From: SR-FBR-E99 sp963732365
Lineage (GTDB): Bacteria; Bacteroidota; Bacteroidia; Bacteroidales; VadinHA17
Length of the DNA: 64,000 bases
NCBI GenBank assembly: GCA_963732365.1
Contig: CAVSZC010000003.1
Coordinates: forward strand, 186,001 to 250,000
Direction of reading: 5' to 3'
Positions within the stretch are counted from its first letter, which is position 1. Each line of letters opens with the position of its first letter. Below, in pieces: positions 16,628 to 26,176 of the stretch. The notes under the pieces were generated by a model that saw only the letters and a program-made list of their open reading frames with translations, searched no databases and was not told where the DNA came from. The translations under genes and the position numbers were made by a program.

Positions 16628-18997
16628 TCATTCCGTTTTTATTGAATTTGCCGGGTTCATAACCGCCGCCTGGCATGCCTTGTAGCTGATGGTGGCGAAG
16701 GTGATGACCAGTGTAATCACCCCGGCCAATATGAACACCATTGCTCCCAGAGTCGTCCTGTAGACATAATTTGACAGCCAGTGGCTCATGAAGTAATAGG
16801 CAACGGGGAAGGCAATAACAATCGAAATCACCACCAGAATGAGAAAATCTTTTGAAATAAGCCTGAGTATCGTCCCCTCGTCAGCACCGAAGACCTTTCT
16901 GATTCCAACCTCCTTTGTGCGCTGTTCAACCATATATGATGCCAGTCCGAACAGCCCCAGGCATGCGATCAGTATCGCCAGTATGGTGAAGAGAGTGAAG
17001 ATAAGTCCGCGCTTCTCATCAGCCTCGAACTGCCTGTTAAAACGCTCCGACAGGAAAGTATAGGTAAAGGGCTGGTCAGGGAACACCTCCTTCCATGTCG
17101 TCTCTATGAAGCTCAGCGTCTCGTCAACGTTCTCCCCGCTGAGCTTAATATATACCACGTTATTCAGTGGACGGGTGACAAGTAGTAATGATTCTATCTC
17201 ATTGTACATCCCGGTCTGGTGATAATCCTTCATTACGCCAATGACCCTGGCCCTGATGGTGTTCTCATCCCCGAGCTCAACTTTCTTGCCGATGGCCTCG
17301 GTCCATCCCATCCGTTTGACGAAAGTCTCGTTCACAACTACTCCTGTCAGTGTATCAGAAGGCATATCCTCCTGAAACTCTCTTCCTTCCGCCATTTTAA
17401 TTCCCAGCGTCTCGATAAAGTCATAGTCGACAACTGCGAAGTTGATTCCGCGGGAGGACATGCCCTGGTCAGTTTCAACATTGAAAAGGACTTTGCCGGA
17501 ACCCTCCCCGACGGGTGTATTGGTTCCTCCCACAAATTTAATGTCAGGATTTTCCCTGAGGGCCTGTTTAAGAACCGGATATTTACTGGCCATCGGACCG
17601 TTAAGCTGAAGGCCCACCACATTTTCCTGGTCAAATCCCTGGTCCATGGTCTTGAGATAGTTCAGCTGCCTGAAGACCACCAGGGTACATATTATCATTA
17701 TTACAGAAACTGTGAACTGAATGACTACCAGCACCTTCCTGAACAGGCTTCCGGCTGAGCCCTGTGTTATCTCACCCTTTAGCACGGTGACCGGACTGAA
17801 CCTTGAAAGGAAGAAGGCAGGGTAGCTTCCTCCCAGAATCCCGACAACGAGAATAACGGCCAGCAGGGAAATCAGCACTACCGGGCTGTGGATAACCTGA
17901 AGGTCAAAGTTCTTTCCTGCCAGAAGGTTGAATTTAGGCAATAATGCCACCAATATCAACATGCTAATTATCAGTGATATAACTGTAAATATCGTTGATT
18001 CTGAAATGAACTGAAGCACCAGAAGGCTTCTGCGTGAGCCAACCACTTTCCTGAGGCCCACCTCGCGTGCCCGTCTCGATGATCTGGCTGTAGCCAGGTT
18101 CATGTAATTCATTGCGGCAATAAGGACCAGGAAAATGGCAACGATAGCAAAAATATAGACATATGTAATACTTCCTGTCGGCTCAGGCTCGTTGGCATTG
18201 GTTGAATAAAGATGGATCCTGGTTATCGGTTCAAGAATGTACTCAATTTTTATGTTCAGGGAGCCAAAGATGGACTCCATGTGGGCAGCATACATGCCCT
18301 GCATCTTCTCCTCAAATGCCTTTACATCAAAATCTGCAGGAAAGAGGAGATATGTGAAGACACCAAAGTTCCCCCATGATCCCAGCTGTGCCGGCAGGTT
18401 TTTTCGTGAGGCAAGGGCATCAAAGCGGAAATGTGAATTAAAGGGGACATCCTCAATCACCCCTGTCACTTCAAAGACTGTAGTGCCAGTGGTGAGTGTC
18501 TTTCCGATCGGGTCACCGGTCCCGAAATACCTCCTGGCGACCTTCTCGGTAAGTATTATTTTGCCGGGTTCACGGAGGGCGGAGACAACCTCACCCTGTA
18601 AGACCTTGTAAGTGAATATGTCAAAGAGGGTTGAGTCTGCATAGAAGAATCCTTCTTCATTGAATTCGGTCTCTTCATATTTGTATACGGCGCGCGGCAT
18701 GTTTATGAACCGTACAAACGCCTGCACCTCAGGATAATCCTGCACGACCTGCGGTCCGAAGGGTATCTGTGCAACAATCCAGGTGAACTGATCATCAGGC
18801 TCGGTGATCTTCGAAGAAACCCTGTATATCCGGTCAGCTTTCTCATGATGACGGTCATAGCTTACCTCGTCAGAGACGTAAATTATCAGGAACATTGCGC
18901 TTGCAATACCCATAGAGAGACCCAGTATGTTCAATATGCTGTAACCGGGATGTTTCAGAATGTGTCTGAATGCTGCAGTAATGAGATTTTTAATCAT
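16628..18997 (-). CDS. Duplicated MacB-type ABC permease A
   Basis: 789 residues, about twice the length of a single MacB/FtsX permease domain pair. A first transmembrane helix (about 20-42) is followed by a periplasmic MacB_PCD-like domain (about 45-260), an FtsX domain (three helices, about 275-395), a second linking helix (about 425-447), a second periplasmic domain and a second FtsX domain (about 665-785). The cytoplasmic coupling motif before each FtsX helix pair is visible twice: RRAREVGLRKVVG and QRTKEVGIRKVFG. The end has the family tail NPANSIKTE. It needs a separate ATPase, and none is next to it; the TolC / adaptor / ATPase operon starts divergently 485 bases away. The substrate is unknown. 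Confidence 0.9.
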   Translation of the reverse strand: MIKNLITAAFRHILKHPGYSILNILGLSMGIASAMFLIIYVSDEVSYDRHHEKADRIYRVSSKITEPDDQFTWIVAQIPFGPQVVQDYPEVQAFVRFINMPRAVYKYEETEFNEEGFFYADSTLFDIFTYKVLQGEVVSALREPGKIILTEKVARRYFGTGDPIGKTLTTGTTVFEVTGVIEDVPFNSHFRFDALASRKNLPAQLGSWGNFGVFTYLLFPADFDVKAFEEKMQGMYAAHMESIFGSLNIKIEYILEPITRIHLYSTNANEPEPTGSITYVYIFAIVAIFLVLIAAMNYMNLATARSSRRAREVGLRKVVGSRRSLLVLQFISESTIFTVISLIISMLILVALLPKFNLLAGKNFDLQVIHSPVVLISLLAVILVVGILGGSYPAFFLSRFSPVTVLKGEITQGSAGSLFRKVLVVIQFTVSVIMIICTLVVFRQLNYLKTMDQGFDQENVVGLQLNGPMASKYPVLKQALRENPDIKFVGGTNTPVGEGSGKVLFNVETDQGMSSRGINFAVVDYDFIETLGIKMAEGREFQEDMPSDTLTGVVVNETFVKRMGWTEAIGKKVELGDENTIRARVIGVMKDYHQTGMYNEIESLLLVTRPLNNVVYIKLSGENVDETLSFIETTWKEVFPDQPFTYTFLSERFNRQFEADEKRGLIFTLFTILAILIACLGLFGLASYMVEQRTKEVGIRKVFGADEGTILRLISKDFLILVVISIVIAFPVAYYFMSHWLSNYVYRTTLGAMVFILAGVITLVITFATISYKACQAAVMNPANSIKTE

Positions 18998-19042
18998 TGG
19001 GGATATTTTAGGCAGTATATGTTAATAGTTCTCAGAAAACTT

Positions 19043-19194
19043 CAGGTCGCTCCTACAGTTTTTAAATTATCATAATTCTTCTATCTGCAGACAGGTCACT
19101 CCTGTCGAATATGGTTTACTGAAGTCCCGTCAGGGACGACCTGCCTGTAGAAAAAAGTCATTAACAACAGAATGAGCCCCGTAGGGGCGACCTG
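19043..19194. repeat. Interspersed-type inverted repeat between permease A and the TolC operon
   Basis: CAGGTCGCTCCTAC at 19043-19056 pairs with GTAGGGGCGACCTG at 19181-19194 with one mismatch. Between them lie a second copy of the CAGGTC-type arm near 19092 and internal small palindromes (GTCCCGTCAGGGAC near 19124 and GCCCCGTAGGGGC near 19176). This looks like a REP-type element of the kind scattered between Bacteroidota genes. It lies in the 485-base divergent region upstream of both genes. Confidence 0.65.
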
Positions 19195-19348
19195 TATGTT
19201 AGTATCATTAAAGTTAATATTATAGTCCATAAGAATGATACGTAGTCGTACCCTCTGTTTAATCTATGGAAAAGACGGAATAATATTCCTGATGTTACAC
19301 AATTTATAGTGCCGTTAACAGGAATTTAACAAAAAAAAGAAAGCAACT

Positions 19349-19363
19349 GTAAAATTAATTTAC
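19349..19363. promoter_or_regulatory. Palindrome GTAAA-N5-TTTAC, copy 1
   Basis: A perfect inverted repeat with arms GTAAA (19349-19353) and TTTAC (19359-19363). The same 15-base palindrome recurs at 38384-38398 and 43796-43810, upstream of other permease genes. Here it lies 77 bases upstream of the sigma-54-like promoter of the TolC operon, a normal position for an activator site. Binding by the response regulator encoded at 27571-28944 is inference. Confidence 0.5.
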
Positions 19364-19439
19364 ATTATATGTCTATTTATTTTACACTCCCACTACACTG
19401 CATTATTGTATCTATCTGATTCAATTTACCTTATGTCTA

Positions 19440-19455
19440 TGGCACAATCCTTGGA
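19440..19455 (+). promoter_or_regulatory. Candidate sigma-54 promoter of the TolC operon
   Basis: TGGCAC at 19440-19445, five bases, then TTGGA at 19451-19455. The consensus is TGGCAC-N5-TTGCA; the -24 half is exact, the spacing is exact and one base of the -12 half differs (GC read as GG). The TolC-like gene begins 27 bases downstream, as expected. An NtrC-type regulator is encoded nearby. Confidence 0.55.
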
Positions 19456-19482
19456 ATATACAATAAAAACCGGAAATCGTCT

Positions 19483-20835
19483 ATGAAAAGAGTGATCTTC
19501 ATATTTATGATCGCAGGAGCTGTGCTGACTGATGATCTTGTGGCGCAGGAAAAGAAATGGACGCTGGGTGATTGCGTCACATATGCTGTTGAAAACAACA
19601 TAGATCTTAAGCGGCAGAGACTGCAAACCGAAACCAGCGAGGTCAACCTGCTCAAATCGAAGATGGATGTGCTTCCCTCCCTGAATTTCGGTTCAGACGC
19701 CCAGCTCGGCTTTGGAAGGTCAATAGACCCCGTAACCAACCTGATCACATTCGAGCAGAACTTCAGCAACTCATACTACCTGAGCTCCTCCATTGAGATC
19801 TTCAGCGGTTTTGCAACACTTAATTCAATTGCTGCCAACAAGCTGATGATGAAGGCCGGACTGGAAAACGAAAAGATTGCCAAAAACCAGCTTATACTTG
19901 ACATAACCACCCAATACTTCCAGTCGCTCTATGCAAAAGGGGTGGAGAGGGCATCAAAAGTGCAGCTTGATCTTTCGGAAAAACAGCTCTTCAGGATAAC
20001 CAGGATGGTTGAGACGGGGAAGGAAGCGGTATCAAAACAGTATGAGATGCAGAGCCGGGCCTCTTCAGACAGACTTAATTACACAATTGCTCAGAACAAT
20101 ACCAGCCAGGCACTTACAACACTGAAGCAGATGCTTCAGCTTGAGGCGGGTACTGCATTCGACATCATTCAGCCTGACCTGGATACCATAATGATCACAG
20201 CACCTGATTATGACACCGACAGTATATTCAGCATCGCATCCGGTATTCTGCCGAGACTGAAGGCAATTACATTTGAACTGGAAGCCTCGAAGAAACAGGT
20301 CTCAGCCGCAAAAGGATTTCGCTCACCAAGCCTCGAGGTCGGAGGAAGGATATATACGGGCTATTATCAGAGACTGAATGAAGGTACCCCAACCCAGGAC
20401 TCATTCTCGGATCAGCTGAAGAACAACAACAGCCAGGCCATTTATCTTACCCTTGCAGTCCCGATCTTCAATAATTACGTCACCGGAAGGAACGTCCGGC
20501 TGGCCAAAATAAGGATGAATGATACGGAGTTGAAACTTGAGCTTGAGAAGAACAATCTTTACTCCGAAGTCGAAAATGCATGCCTTGACTTTAACAGGGG
20601 TATCGATGAACACGCCGCTGCCATTGCCAACCTGACTTTCAATAAGAAATCATTCACAGCAGTTGAGAAGAAATTTGAATCAGGACTGGTTGATGTAACC
20701 GACTATTCGGCAGCACAGGTAACCCTCTTCAGGGCAGAGACAGACGCGTTGAGAACCAAACTGCAGGTGATGTTCAGAAAACTCACAATACAATTCATTA
20801 CTACAGGTGATTACGAATATATTCTAAGCAACTAA
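19483..20835 (+). CDS. TolC-family outer membrane efflux protein
   Basis: 450 residues with an N-terminal signal peptide (about 1-21, ending before QEKKWTLGDC). The paired helical-hairpin and strand organisation of TolC follows: the first repeat starts with WTLGDCVTYAVENNIDLKRQRL, and the second has a membrane strand and helices around NNNSQAIYLTLAVPIFNNYVTGRNVRLAKIRMNDTELKLE. It should form the trimeric outer membrane channel and periplasmic tunnel of a tripartite pump. It is the first gene of an operon with a HlyD/MacA-like adaptor (18 bases downstream) and a MacB-type ATPase, behind a near-consensus sigma-54 promoter. Confidence 0.92.
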   Translation: MKRVIFIFMIAGAVLTDDLVAQEKKWTLGDCVTYAVENNIDLKRQRLQTETSEVNLLKSKMDVLPSLNFGSDAQLGFGRSIDPVTNLITFEQNFSNSYYLSSSIEIFSGFATLNSIAANKLMMKAGLENEKIAKNQLILDITTQYFQSLYAKGVERASKVQLDLSEKQLFRITRMVETGKEAVSKQYEMQSRASSDRLNYTIAQNNTSQALTTLKQMLQLEAGTAFDIIQPDLDTIMITAPDYDTDSIFSIASGILPRLKAITFELEASKKQVSAAKGFRSPSLEVGGRIYTGYYQRLNEGTPTQDSFSDQLKNNNSQAIYLTLAVPIFNNYVTGRNVRLAKIRMNDTELKLELEKNNLYSEVENACLDFNRGIDEHAAAIANLTFNKKSFTAVEKKFESGLVDVTDYSAAQVTLFRAETDALRTKLQVMFRKLTIQFITTGDYEYILSN

Positions 20836-20853
20836 ACCCAAATATAAGTTACG

Positions 20854-22134
20854 ATGGACACCCCGATTGAAAAAATGGATAAACCTATTGCCAGAAAAAA
20901 AGGACTCAGAAAGAAGCACATAGGATATATTGCCGCAGGGATTATCATGATCGTGCTGTTTTATATGGCCTTCTTCACTGACCGGACATCAACATTCAGG
21001 GTTGACAGTGACAAGCTCATCATTGAGACTGTCATTGAAGACCAGTTCAATGATTACATAACTGTGCCGGGAACGGTCGAACCCATCAGCACGGTCTTTC
21101 TTGATGCACAGGAAGGGGGACGTGTAGAGGAGATACTTATAGAGGAGGGTTCAATGGTAAAAAAAGGTGATATAATCCTGAGACTCTCAAACCCCGATCT
21201 CTACCTTAATATCCTTGACAGTGAGGCACAGCTGGCAGAGAAGGAGAACTTCCTCAGGAACACCCAGATAGCCATGGAACAGGAGAGGATACAGATTAAA
21301 AGGGAACTGGTTAACCTGAAGTATGATATCGAAAGGAAAGAGCGTAATTACAAACAGAATCTCATTCTCATCAGTGACAGCCTTGTCTCCGTGGAAGAGT
21401 TCATCCGTTCAAAGGAAGACCTCGATATGGCACTGCAGTCAAGAGACCTGTTCATGGAGCGTCAGAAGCAGGATTCAATATTTCGCTCAGTACAGGTTGA
21501 CAATATGATCAATAACCTGGAGAACATGCGCAGGAACCTGAGTCTCGTAAGACAGAGGGTCGAGAACCTTAATGTGAGGGCTACCGTCGACGGTCAGCTG
21601 GGCCTTCTGGTACCCGAAATAGGGCAGTCAATAAGCCGTGGATTCAATATGGGACAGATAAACGTCCTTACATCCTACAAAGTGACGGCCCAGATAGATG
21701 AACATTATATTGACAGGGTCAGGACACAGCTCACGGCAACTCTTGACAGACAGGGAAATGCATTTAACCTCGTTGTAAGAAGGGTCTACCCGGAGGTAAG
21801 AAACGGTACATTCAAGATCGATATGACATTTACCGACACGATTCCTGATAACATCAGAACCGGCCAGACATACTACACCAGCCTTCAGCTGGGGCAACCG
21901 AAAATATCTGTTCTTGTCCCGATTGGCGGGTTCTTCCAGGAAACAGGCGGACAGTGGATATATGTAATCGACGCGACAGAATCGTTCGCCGTTAAGAGAA
22001 ATATCTCGATCGGGAGAAAAAATCCCAAATACTACGAGGTTCTTGATGGACTTCAGCCGGGAGAAAAGGTCATTATTTCAGGCTATGAGACTTTCGGAAA
22101 AAATGAGAAACTGATACTGAAAAAAAATAAATAA
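20854..22134 (+). CDS. Periplasmic adaptor, HlyD/MacA-like
   Basis: 426 residues with one N-terminal transmembrane helix (about 26-46, IGYIAAGIIMIVLFYMAFF). The periplasmic part contains a biotinyl-lipoyl-like half motif (VPGTVEPISTVFLDAQEGGRVEEILIEEG), a long alpha-helical hairpin (about 105-215) rich in Glu, Arg, Lys and Asn, the second lipoyl half with VNVRATVDGQLGL-like residues, and beta-barrel and membrane-proximal domains toward the C-terminus (PIGGFFQETGGQWIYVI, ISIGRKNPKYYEVLDGLQPGEKVI). This is the family that joins an inner-membrane ABC permease of MacB type to TolC. It lies between the TolC-like and ATPase genes, so the three encode the fixed parts of a tripartite exporter. Confidence 0.92.
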   Translation: MDTPIEKMDKPIARKKGLRKKHIGYIAAGIIMIVLFYMAFFTDRTSTFRVDSDKLIIETVIEDQFNDYITVPGTVEPISTVFLDAQEGGRVEEILIEEGSMVKKGDIILRLSNPDLYLNILDSEAQLAEKENFLRNTQIAMEQERIQIKRELVNLKYDIERKERNYKQNLILISDSLVSVEEFIRSKEDLDMALQSRDLFMERQKQDSIFRSVQVDNMINNLENMRRNLSLVRQRVENLNVRATVDGQLGLLVPEIGQSISRGFNMGQINVLTSYKVTAQIDEHYIDRVRTQLTATLDRQGNAFNLVVRRVYPEVRNGTFKIDMTFTDTIPDNIRTGQTYYTSLQLGQPKISVLVPIGGFFQETGGQWIYVIDATESFAVKRNISIGRKNPKYYEVLDGLQPGEKVIISGYETFGKNEKLILKKNK

Positions 22135-22152
22135 CCATTAATACTCAAGATC

Positions 22153-22827
22153 ATGATCAAGACAAATGATTTAACAAAGATCTTCAAAACAGAAGAGGTT
22201 GAGACAACAGCACTTAACAAAGTGACTCTCGAAGTCAAAGAAGGAGAATATGTGGCAGTCATGGGCCCATCAGGATGCGGGAAATCAACCCTCCTGAATA
22301 TTCTGGGATTGCTTGACAATCCTACTTCAGGCAGCTACGTCTTCAACGGCACCGAGGTTGCAAACCTGAAAGAACGTGACAGGACCATCTTCAGGAAGGG
22401 AAACATAGGCTTTGTCTTCCAGAGCTTTAACCTGATTGACGAACTTAACGTCTATGAAAATGTAGAACTGCCTCTTATATATCTGAAGATGAAGGCAGGC
22501 GACAGGAAGAAAAGGGTTGAAGACGTGCTTGCCCGCATGAAGATAGGGCACCGTGCCAAACACTTTCCCCAGCAGCTCTCAGGGGGGCAGCAGCAGAGGG
22601 TGGCAATAGCCCGGGCCGTCGTGGCCAACCCCAAACTCATCCTGGCTGATGAACCCACCGGTAACCTCGACTCGAAAAACGGTATTGAAGTGATCAACCT
22701 TCTCACCGAACTCAACAGAGAGGGTACAACCATCATCATGGTGACACACTCAGACAGGGATGCCAGCTATGCCCACAGGATCGTTAATCTGTTCGACGGA
22801 CAGGTGGTAATGGAAAAGCACGTATAG
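22153..22827 (+). CDS. ABC transporter ATPase, MacB/LolD-type
   Basis: 224 residues. The Walker A GPSGCGKST (about 38-46), Q-loop region VFQSFNLI, signature LSGGQQQR (about 141-148), Walker B LILADEPTGNLD (about 161-172) and switch His in MVTHSD (about 195) are all intact. Length and sequence fit the MacB/LolD/FtsE class that powers FtsX-type permeases. It is the only ABC ATPase in the 64-kb window, although eight FtsX-type permease genes are present, so it may serve several of them. An intrinsic terminator separates it from the next permease gene. Confidence 0.95.
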   Translation: MIKTNDLTKIFKTEEVETTALNKVTLEVKEGEYVAVMGPSGCGKSTLLNILGLLDNPTSGSYVFNGTEVANLKERDRTIFRKGNIGFVFQSFNLIDELNVYENVELPLIYLKMKAGDRKKRVEDVLARMKIGHRAKHFPQQLSGGQQQRVAIARAVVANPKLILADEPTGNLDSKNGIEVINLLTELNREGTTIIMVTHSDRDASYAHRIVNLFDGQVVMEKHV

Positions 22828-22857
22828 TCCTTATTATCTGCATGGTAATGAGAAAGA

Positions 22858-22887
22858 GGGGTCATGTCAATGGCCCCCTTTTTTTTT
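22858..22887 (+). terminator. Intrinsic terminator or attenuator after the ATPase gene
   Basis: A stem GGGGTCAT (22858-22865) with ATGGCCCC (22870-22877), containing one G-T pair, a 4-base loop, and a run of nine T at 22879-22887. It lies between the ATPase and permease B, so permease B may be expressed only by read-through or from its own promoter. Confidence 0.8.
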
Positions 22888-22952
22888 ATTTAATGCAGCA
22901 GATTAATATTCCCGATGTCTTTGAGTAAAGGCTTAACCGCAAAAAAACAGCA

Positions 22953-25364
22953 ATGGTTAAGAGTATACTCAGGCTCTCTATCCGGAGCATCATCAGCCAG
23001 GGGCAACAGTCAATACTAAGCGCAATAGGATTGTCAGTAGCAATGAGCTGCGGAATACTAATCCTGTTATATACCCAGTGGGAACTGAGCTATGACAGGT
23101 ACCATGAGCATGCAGATAAAATATACCGGGTTGAGACACAACAGTCGCGTGATTTCACATATATGGGCAACGATAAATTCGCCGTCACCCCGGCACCCCT
23201 GAAGAGCGCACTTATAAATGACATACCTGAAATTAAAAGTGCAACAAAATGCAAGTTCACCACTCACACCCTGGAATACAACGCATCGCTTTTCTCCGGC
23301 GATATCTTCTTATATGCGGATACTGATTTTTTAAGGATATTTACTTTCCCGGTCCTCAGGGGCAATCCCGAAGCGTCTCTAAAGGAGCCATTCTCACTTT
23401 TCATAACAGAAAAAATGGCTTTGAAGTATTTTGGCGAAGAGGACCCTGTAGGCAAGATTCTGAAGGCTGACAACAAGTATCTCTTTACAGTCAGGGGTAT
23501 CATGAAGGATGTTCCGGAAAACAGTCACTTTGATTTTGATTTCCTGACCGGATTTGAAACATTATACTCTATACGGGGAGGTAAGGATAAGGTAGAGAGA
23601 TGGGGCAACTTTAGCTATATAACTTACTTTCAGATTTTTGAACATGCATCATTGGCAAATATTACAAACAAACTCAACACATTCACGGAAAATTACTTTT
23701 CTGATGAGCCGGTTTTCAAGGATATATTATGGGTTCCAAAACCGTTGACAGCAATACACCTTGGTGGCAGTTCCAACTTCGAACCGGTAAAAAGCAGTGA
23801 CATCAGGTATCTTTATCTTACCTCGGCAATAGGCTTTTTCATCCTGCTGATCGCCTGTTTCAACTATTCAAATATGGCCACCGCAAGGTCATATAACAGG
23901 GGCCGTGAAACAGGCATTTCAAAAGTATTCGGCAGCAGTAAAAGTGATCTGATAATGCAATTTATTACTGAAGCACTCCTGCTCTCCCTCGCAGGTTTGA
24001 TAATGGCACTTTTAATTGTATTGGCACTTCTGCCAGGAGTCAGCGATCTCACTGACCGTCCACTTAACTTCAGTATGATATTTGAATTCTCAACACTAAT
24101 TAAACTTGTGGCATTAATGCTCCTTACAGGATTGCTGGCAGGCATCTATCCCTCATTTCATCTTTCGTCAATCAGTCCGCTCCGCCTCTTAAAGGAGGAC
24201 TTTAAAAGATTGGGCGGAAGCAGGAGAGGTCTGCAGATAAAAAATATGCTCGTCATTATTCAGTATATCATCTCATTCGTTGCTCTTGTATGTACCCTCA
24301 CCACACTGCGTCAGTTTAATTTTATCCGGAACAGCGATACCGGGTTTACTAAGGATGATATTTTATCAATATCCCTGAAAGATCCGGAAATTCGCAAATG
24401 CCCGGAAGTACTGATAAATGAGCTCAGCGGAAATTCAAAAATTACAGATATAACATCGTGCTCTAATCTGCCGAATTCGATAACCTCAGCAGGTTTGGGA
24501 TACTGGGATGGAAAGCAGCCTGAAACAGTATTGACAGTCTTCAGGGCAGGAATAGCAGAAAACTTCCTGGATTTTTTTAATTTGAAAATAATCTCCGGAC
24601 GAGAATTTTCATCTGACTATCCATCTGATACCACTAAAAGCATAATAATCAGCCAGAAAACAGCAAAAATGTTATTCCGGGAAGATGCGGTCGGGAAAAC
24701 ATTTGGTTTTAACCCGGAAAAACCGGGGACAATAGTAGGGGTAGTCAGTGACTTCCACTTCCAGTCATTGCATCATACAATTGAGCCAATGGCACTGTTA
24801 CCTATTGGCAACGATGATTTTAGGGAACCTGAATATATTTTTGTCAAGGTCATCCCTGGAGCTCTCTACGAAACAAAAACATCTGTTGAAGAGAAGCTCA
24901 GGGAGATTTCTCCGCACTACCTCAACCCGGTGTCCGTCCTCTCCGACCAGATTGCTGCTGCATACAGCACTGACAGGAAACTGGTCGCAATATTTGTTTT
25001 CTCAACAATCCTTGCTGTAGTGCTTACCTGCCTCGGCCAATACAGTCTCACATCCTATACGACAAAAAGCCGGACAAAGGAAATGGCGATCAGGAAGGTA
25101 TTGGGTTCGCAACCATCCGGGATATTGTCCCTGCTGGCAACCGAAATGGCCCGGTGGATATTTGTTTCATTTGTTATTACCGGGCCTGTAGCTCATATTC
25201 TTATGACCAGATGGCTGCAAAACTTCGCTTACCATGTAAATATAGGAGCCGGAGTTTTCATGCTTTCGTTTCTGATAATATTATTGATTTCCCTCACCGC
25301 AGTCATTTACCATATAATAAAACTGGCAAGAGTTAACCCCGCCGAAATGATCAGGCATGAATAG
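22953..25364 (+). CDS. Duplicated MacB-type ABC permease B
   Basis: 803 residues in the same TM / periplasmic domain / FtsX / TM / periplasmic domain / FtsX order as the other permeases here. The first helix is at about 22-42. The first FtsX part is near 290-415 with the coupling motif RGRETGISKVFG (the usual Val-Gly replaced by Thr-Gly). The second is near 680-800 with SRTKEMAIRKVLG. The tail NPAEMIRHE is typical. It is the only intact permease placed directly after the TolC / adaptor / ATPase genes, so it is the best candidate for their main partner, though a terminator with nine T lies between. A MacAB-type exporter would pump a peptide, lipoprotein-like or small hydrophobic substrate from the periplasmic side. 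The substrate is unknown. Confidence 0.9.
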   Translation: MVKSILRLSIRSIISQGQQSILSAIGLSVAMSCGILILLYTQWELSYDRYHEHADKIYRVETQQSRDFTYMGNDKFAVTPAPLKSALINDIPEIKSATKCKFTTHTLEYNASLFSGDIFLYADTDFLRIFTFPVLRGNPEASLKEPFSLFITEKMALKYFGEEDPVGKILKADNKYLFTVRGIMKDVPENSHFDFDFLTGFETLYSIRGGKDKVERWGNFSYITYFQIFEHASLANITNKLNTFTENYFSDEPVFKDILWVPKPLTAIHLGGSSNFEPVKSSDIRYLYLTSAIGFFILLIACFNYSNMATARSYNRGRETGISKVFGSSKSDLIMQFITEALLLSLAGLIMALLIVLALLPGVSDLTDRPLNFSMIFEFSTLIKLVALMLLTGLLAGIYPSFHLSSISPLRLLKEDFKRLGGSRRGLQIKNMLVIIQYIISFVALVCTLTTLRQFNFIRNSDTGFTKDDILSISLKDPEIRKCPEVLINELSGNSKITDITSCSNLPNSITSAGLGYWDGKQPETVLTVFRAGIAENFLDFFNLKIISGREFSSDYPSDTTKSIIISQKTAKMLFREDAVGKTFGFNPEKPGTIVGVVSDFHFQSLHHTIEPMALLPIGNDDFREPEYIFVKVIPGALYETKTSVEEKLREISPHYLNPVSVLSDQIAAAYSTDRKLVAIFVFSTILAVVLTCLGQYSLTSYTTKSRTKEMAIRKVLGSQPSGILSLLATEMARWIFVSFVITGPVAHILMTRWLQNFAYHVNIGAGVFMLSFLIILLISLTAVIYHIIKLARVNPAEMIRHE

Positions 25365-25407
25365 ATGGCTAATGTCACTATTTTTATTCTCCTTAAATAT
25401 TGAATAA

Positions 25408-26100
25408 ATGAAAACAATAGGGTTAGTTGGCGGCACAGGGTGGATATCAAGTGCGGAATATTACAGAATAATAAATGAGGAGATCAACAAAAGATCGGGT
25501 GGACTGGAATTTGCCAGGTGTATCCTGTACTCAATAAATTACGCCGAAATAGATGCATTCAATAAACAAAACAACAAAGAAGGGGTCTATGACCTTATCC
25601 TTGATGCAACACTGAAACTGGCCGGCTCAGGAGCTGATTTCATTATTCTGTGCGCCAATACCCTGCATCAGTTTGTTGACAGACTGGAACAGGAAATTGA
25701 TCTGCCCATCATTCATATTGCAGAAGCCACAGCTGATGAGATCAGGAGAAAGAATATGAGTAAAGTCGGCCTGCTGGGCACAAAACAGACTATGGAAATG
25801 GATTTCTATAAATCGAGGCTTAAAGAGAAGGAAATTGATACAGTGATCCCGGAGCTAGATGACAGGGATTTTATTCAGAAGACAATATCTGAAGAGCTGC
25901 TCAGGGGTGTTTTTTCCGATGATTCCAGGTTTCGTTTCATTGAAATATGCAAAGAGCTCAATAAACGAGGTGCCGATGGTATCGTTCTGGGATGCACCGA
26001 GATCCCGCTGCTCCTCAGACAGGAAGATATCGATATCCCCATCATTAACACTCTTACTGTTCACGCTATGGCAGCCGTTGATTTTGCACTGAAGCAATGA
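25408..26100 (+). CDS. Aspartate/glutamate racemase family protein
   Basis: 230 residues with the two pseudo-symmetric halves of the family. The N-terminal part holds the catalytic Cys region ILCANTLHQF and the C-terminal part the second, VLGCTEIPLLL; the opening MKTIGLVGGTGWISSAEYYR matches Asp/Glu/hydantoin racemases of the RacX/YgeA group. Both acid/base cysteines are present, so it should be active on amino acids. Nothing in the neighbourhood points to a particular amino acid, and it may be unrelated to the flanking export genes. It starts 43 bases after permease B on the same strand and could be transcribed with it. Confidence 0.9.
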   Translation: MKTIGLVGGTGWISSAEYYRIINEEINKRSGGLEFARCILYSINYAEIDAFNKQNNKEGVYDLILDATLKLAGSGADFIILCANTLHQFVDRLEQEIDLPIIHIAEATADEIRRKNMSKVGLLGTKQTMEMDFYKSRLKEKEIDTVIPELDDRDFIQKTISEELLRGVFSDDSRFRFIEICKELNKRGADGIVLGCTEIPLLLRQEDIDIPIINTLTVHAMAAVDFALKQ

Positions 26101-26176
26101 GCTGGCGGTAAACCGTAGCCGGTAACCTGAGGATAATGAATGGCGTTTGAGTCTTCAGAGTCCTCAGATGTTGCGA

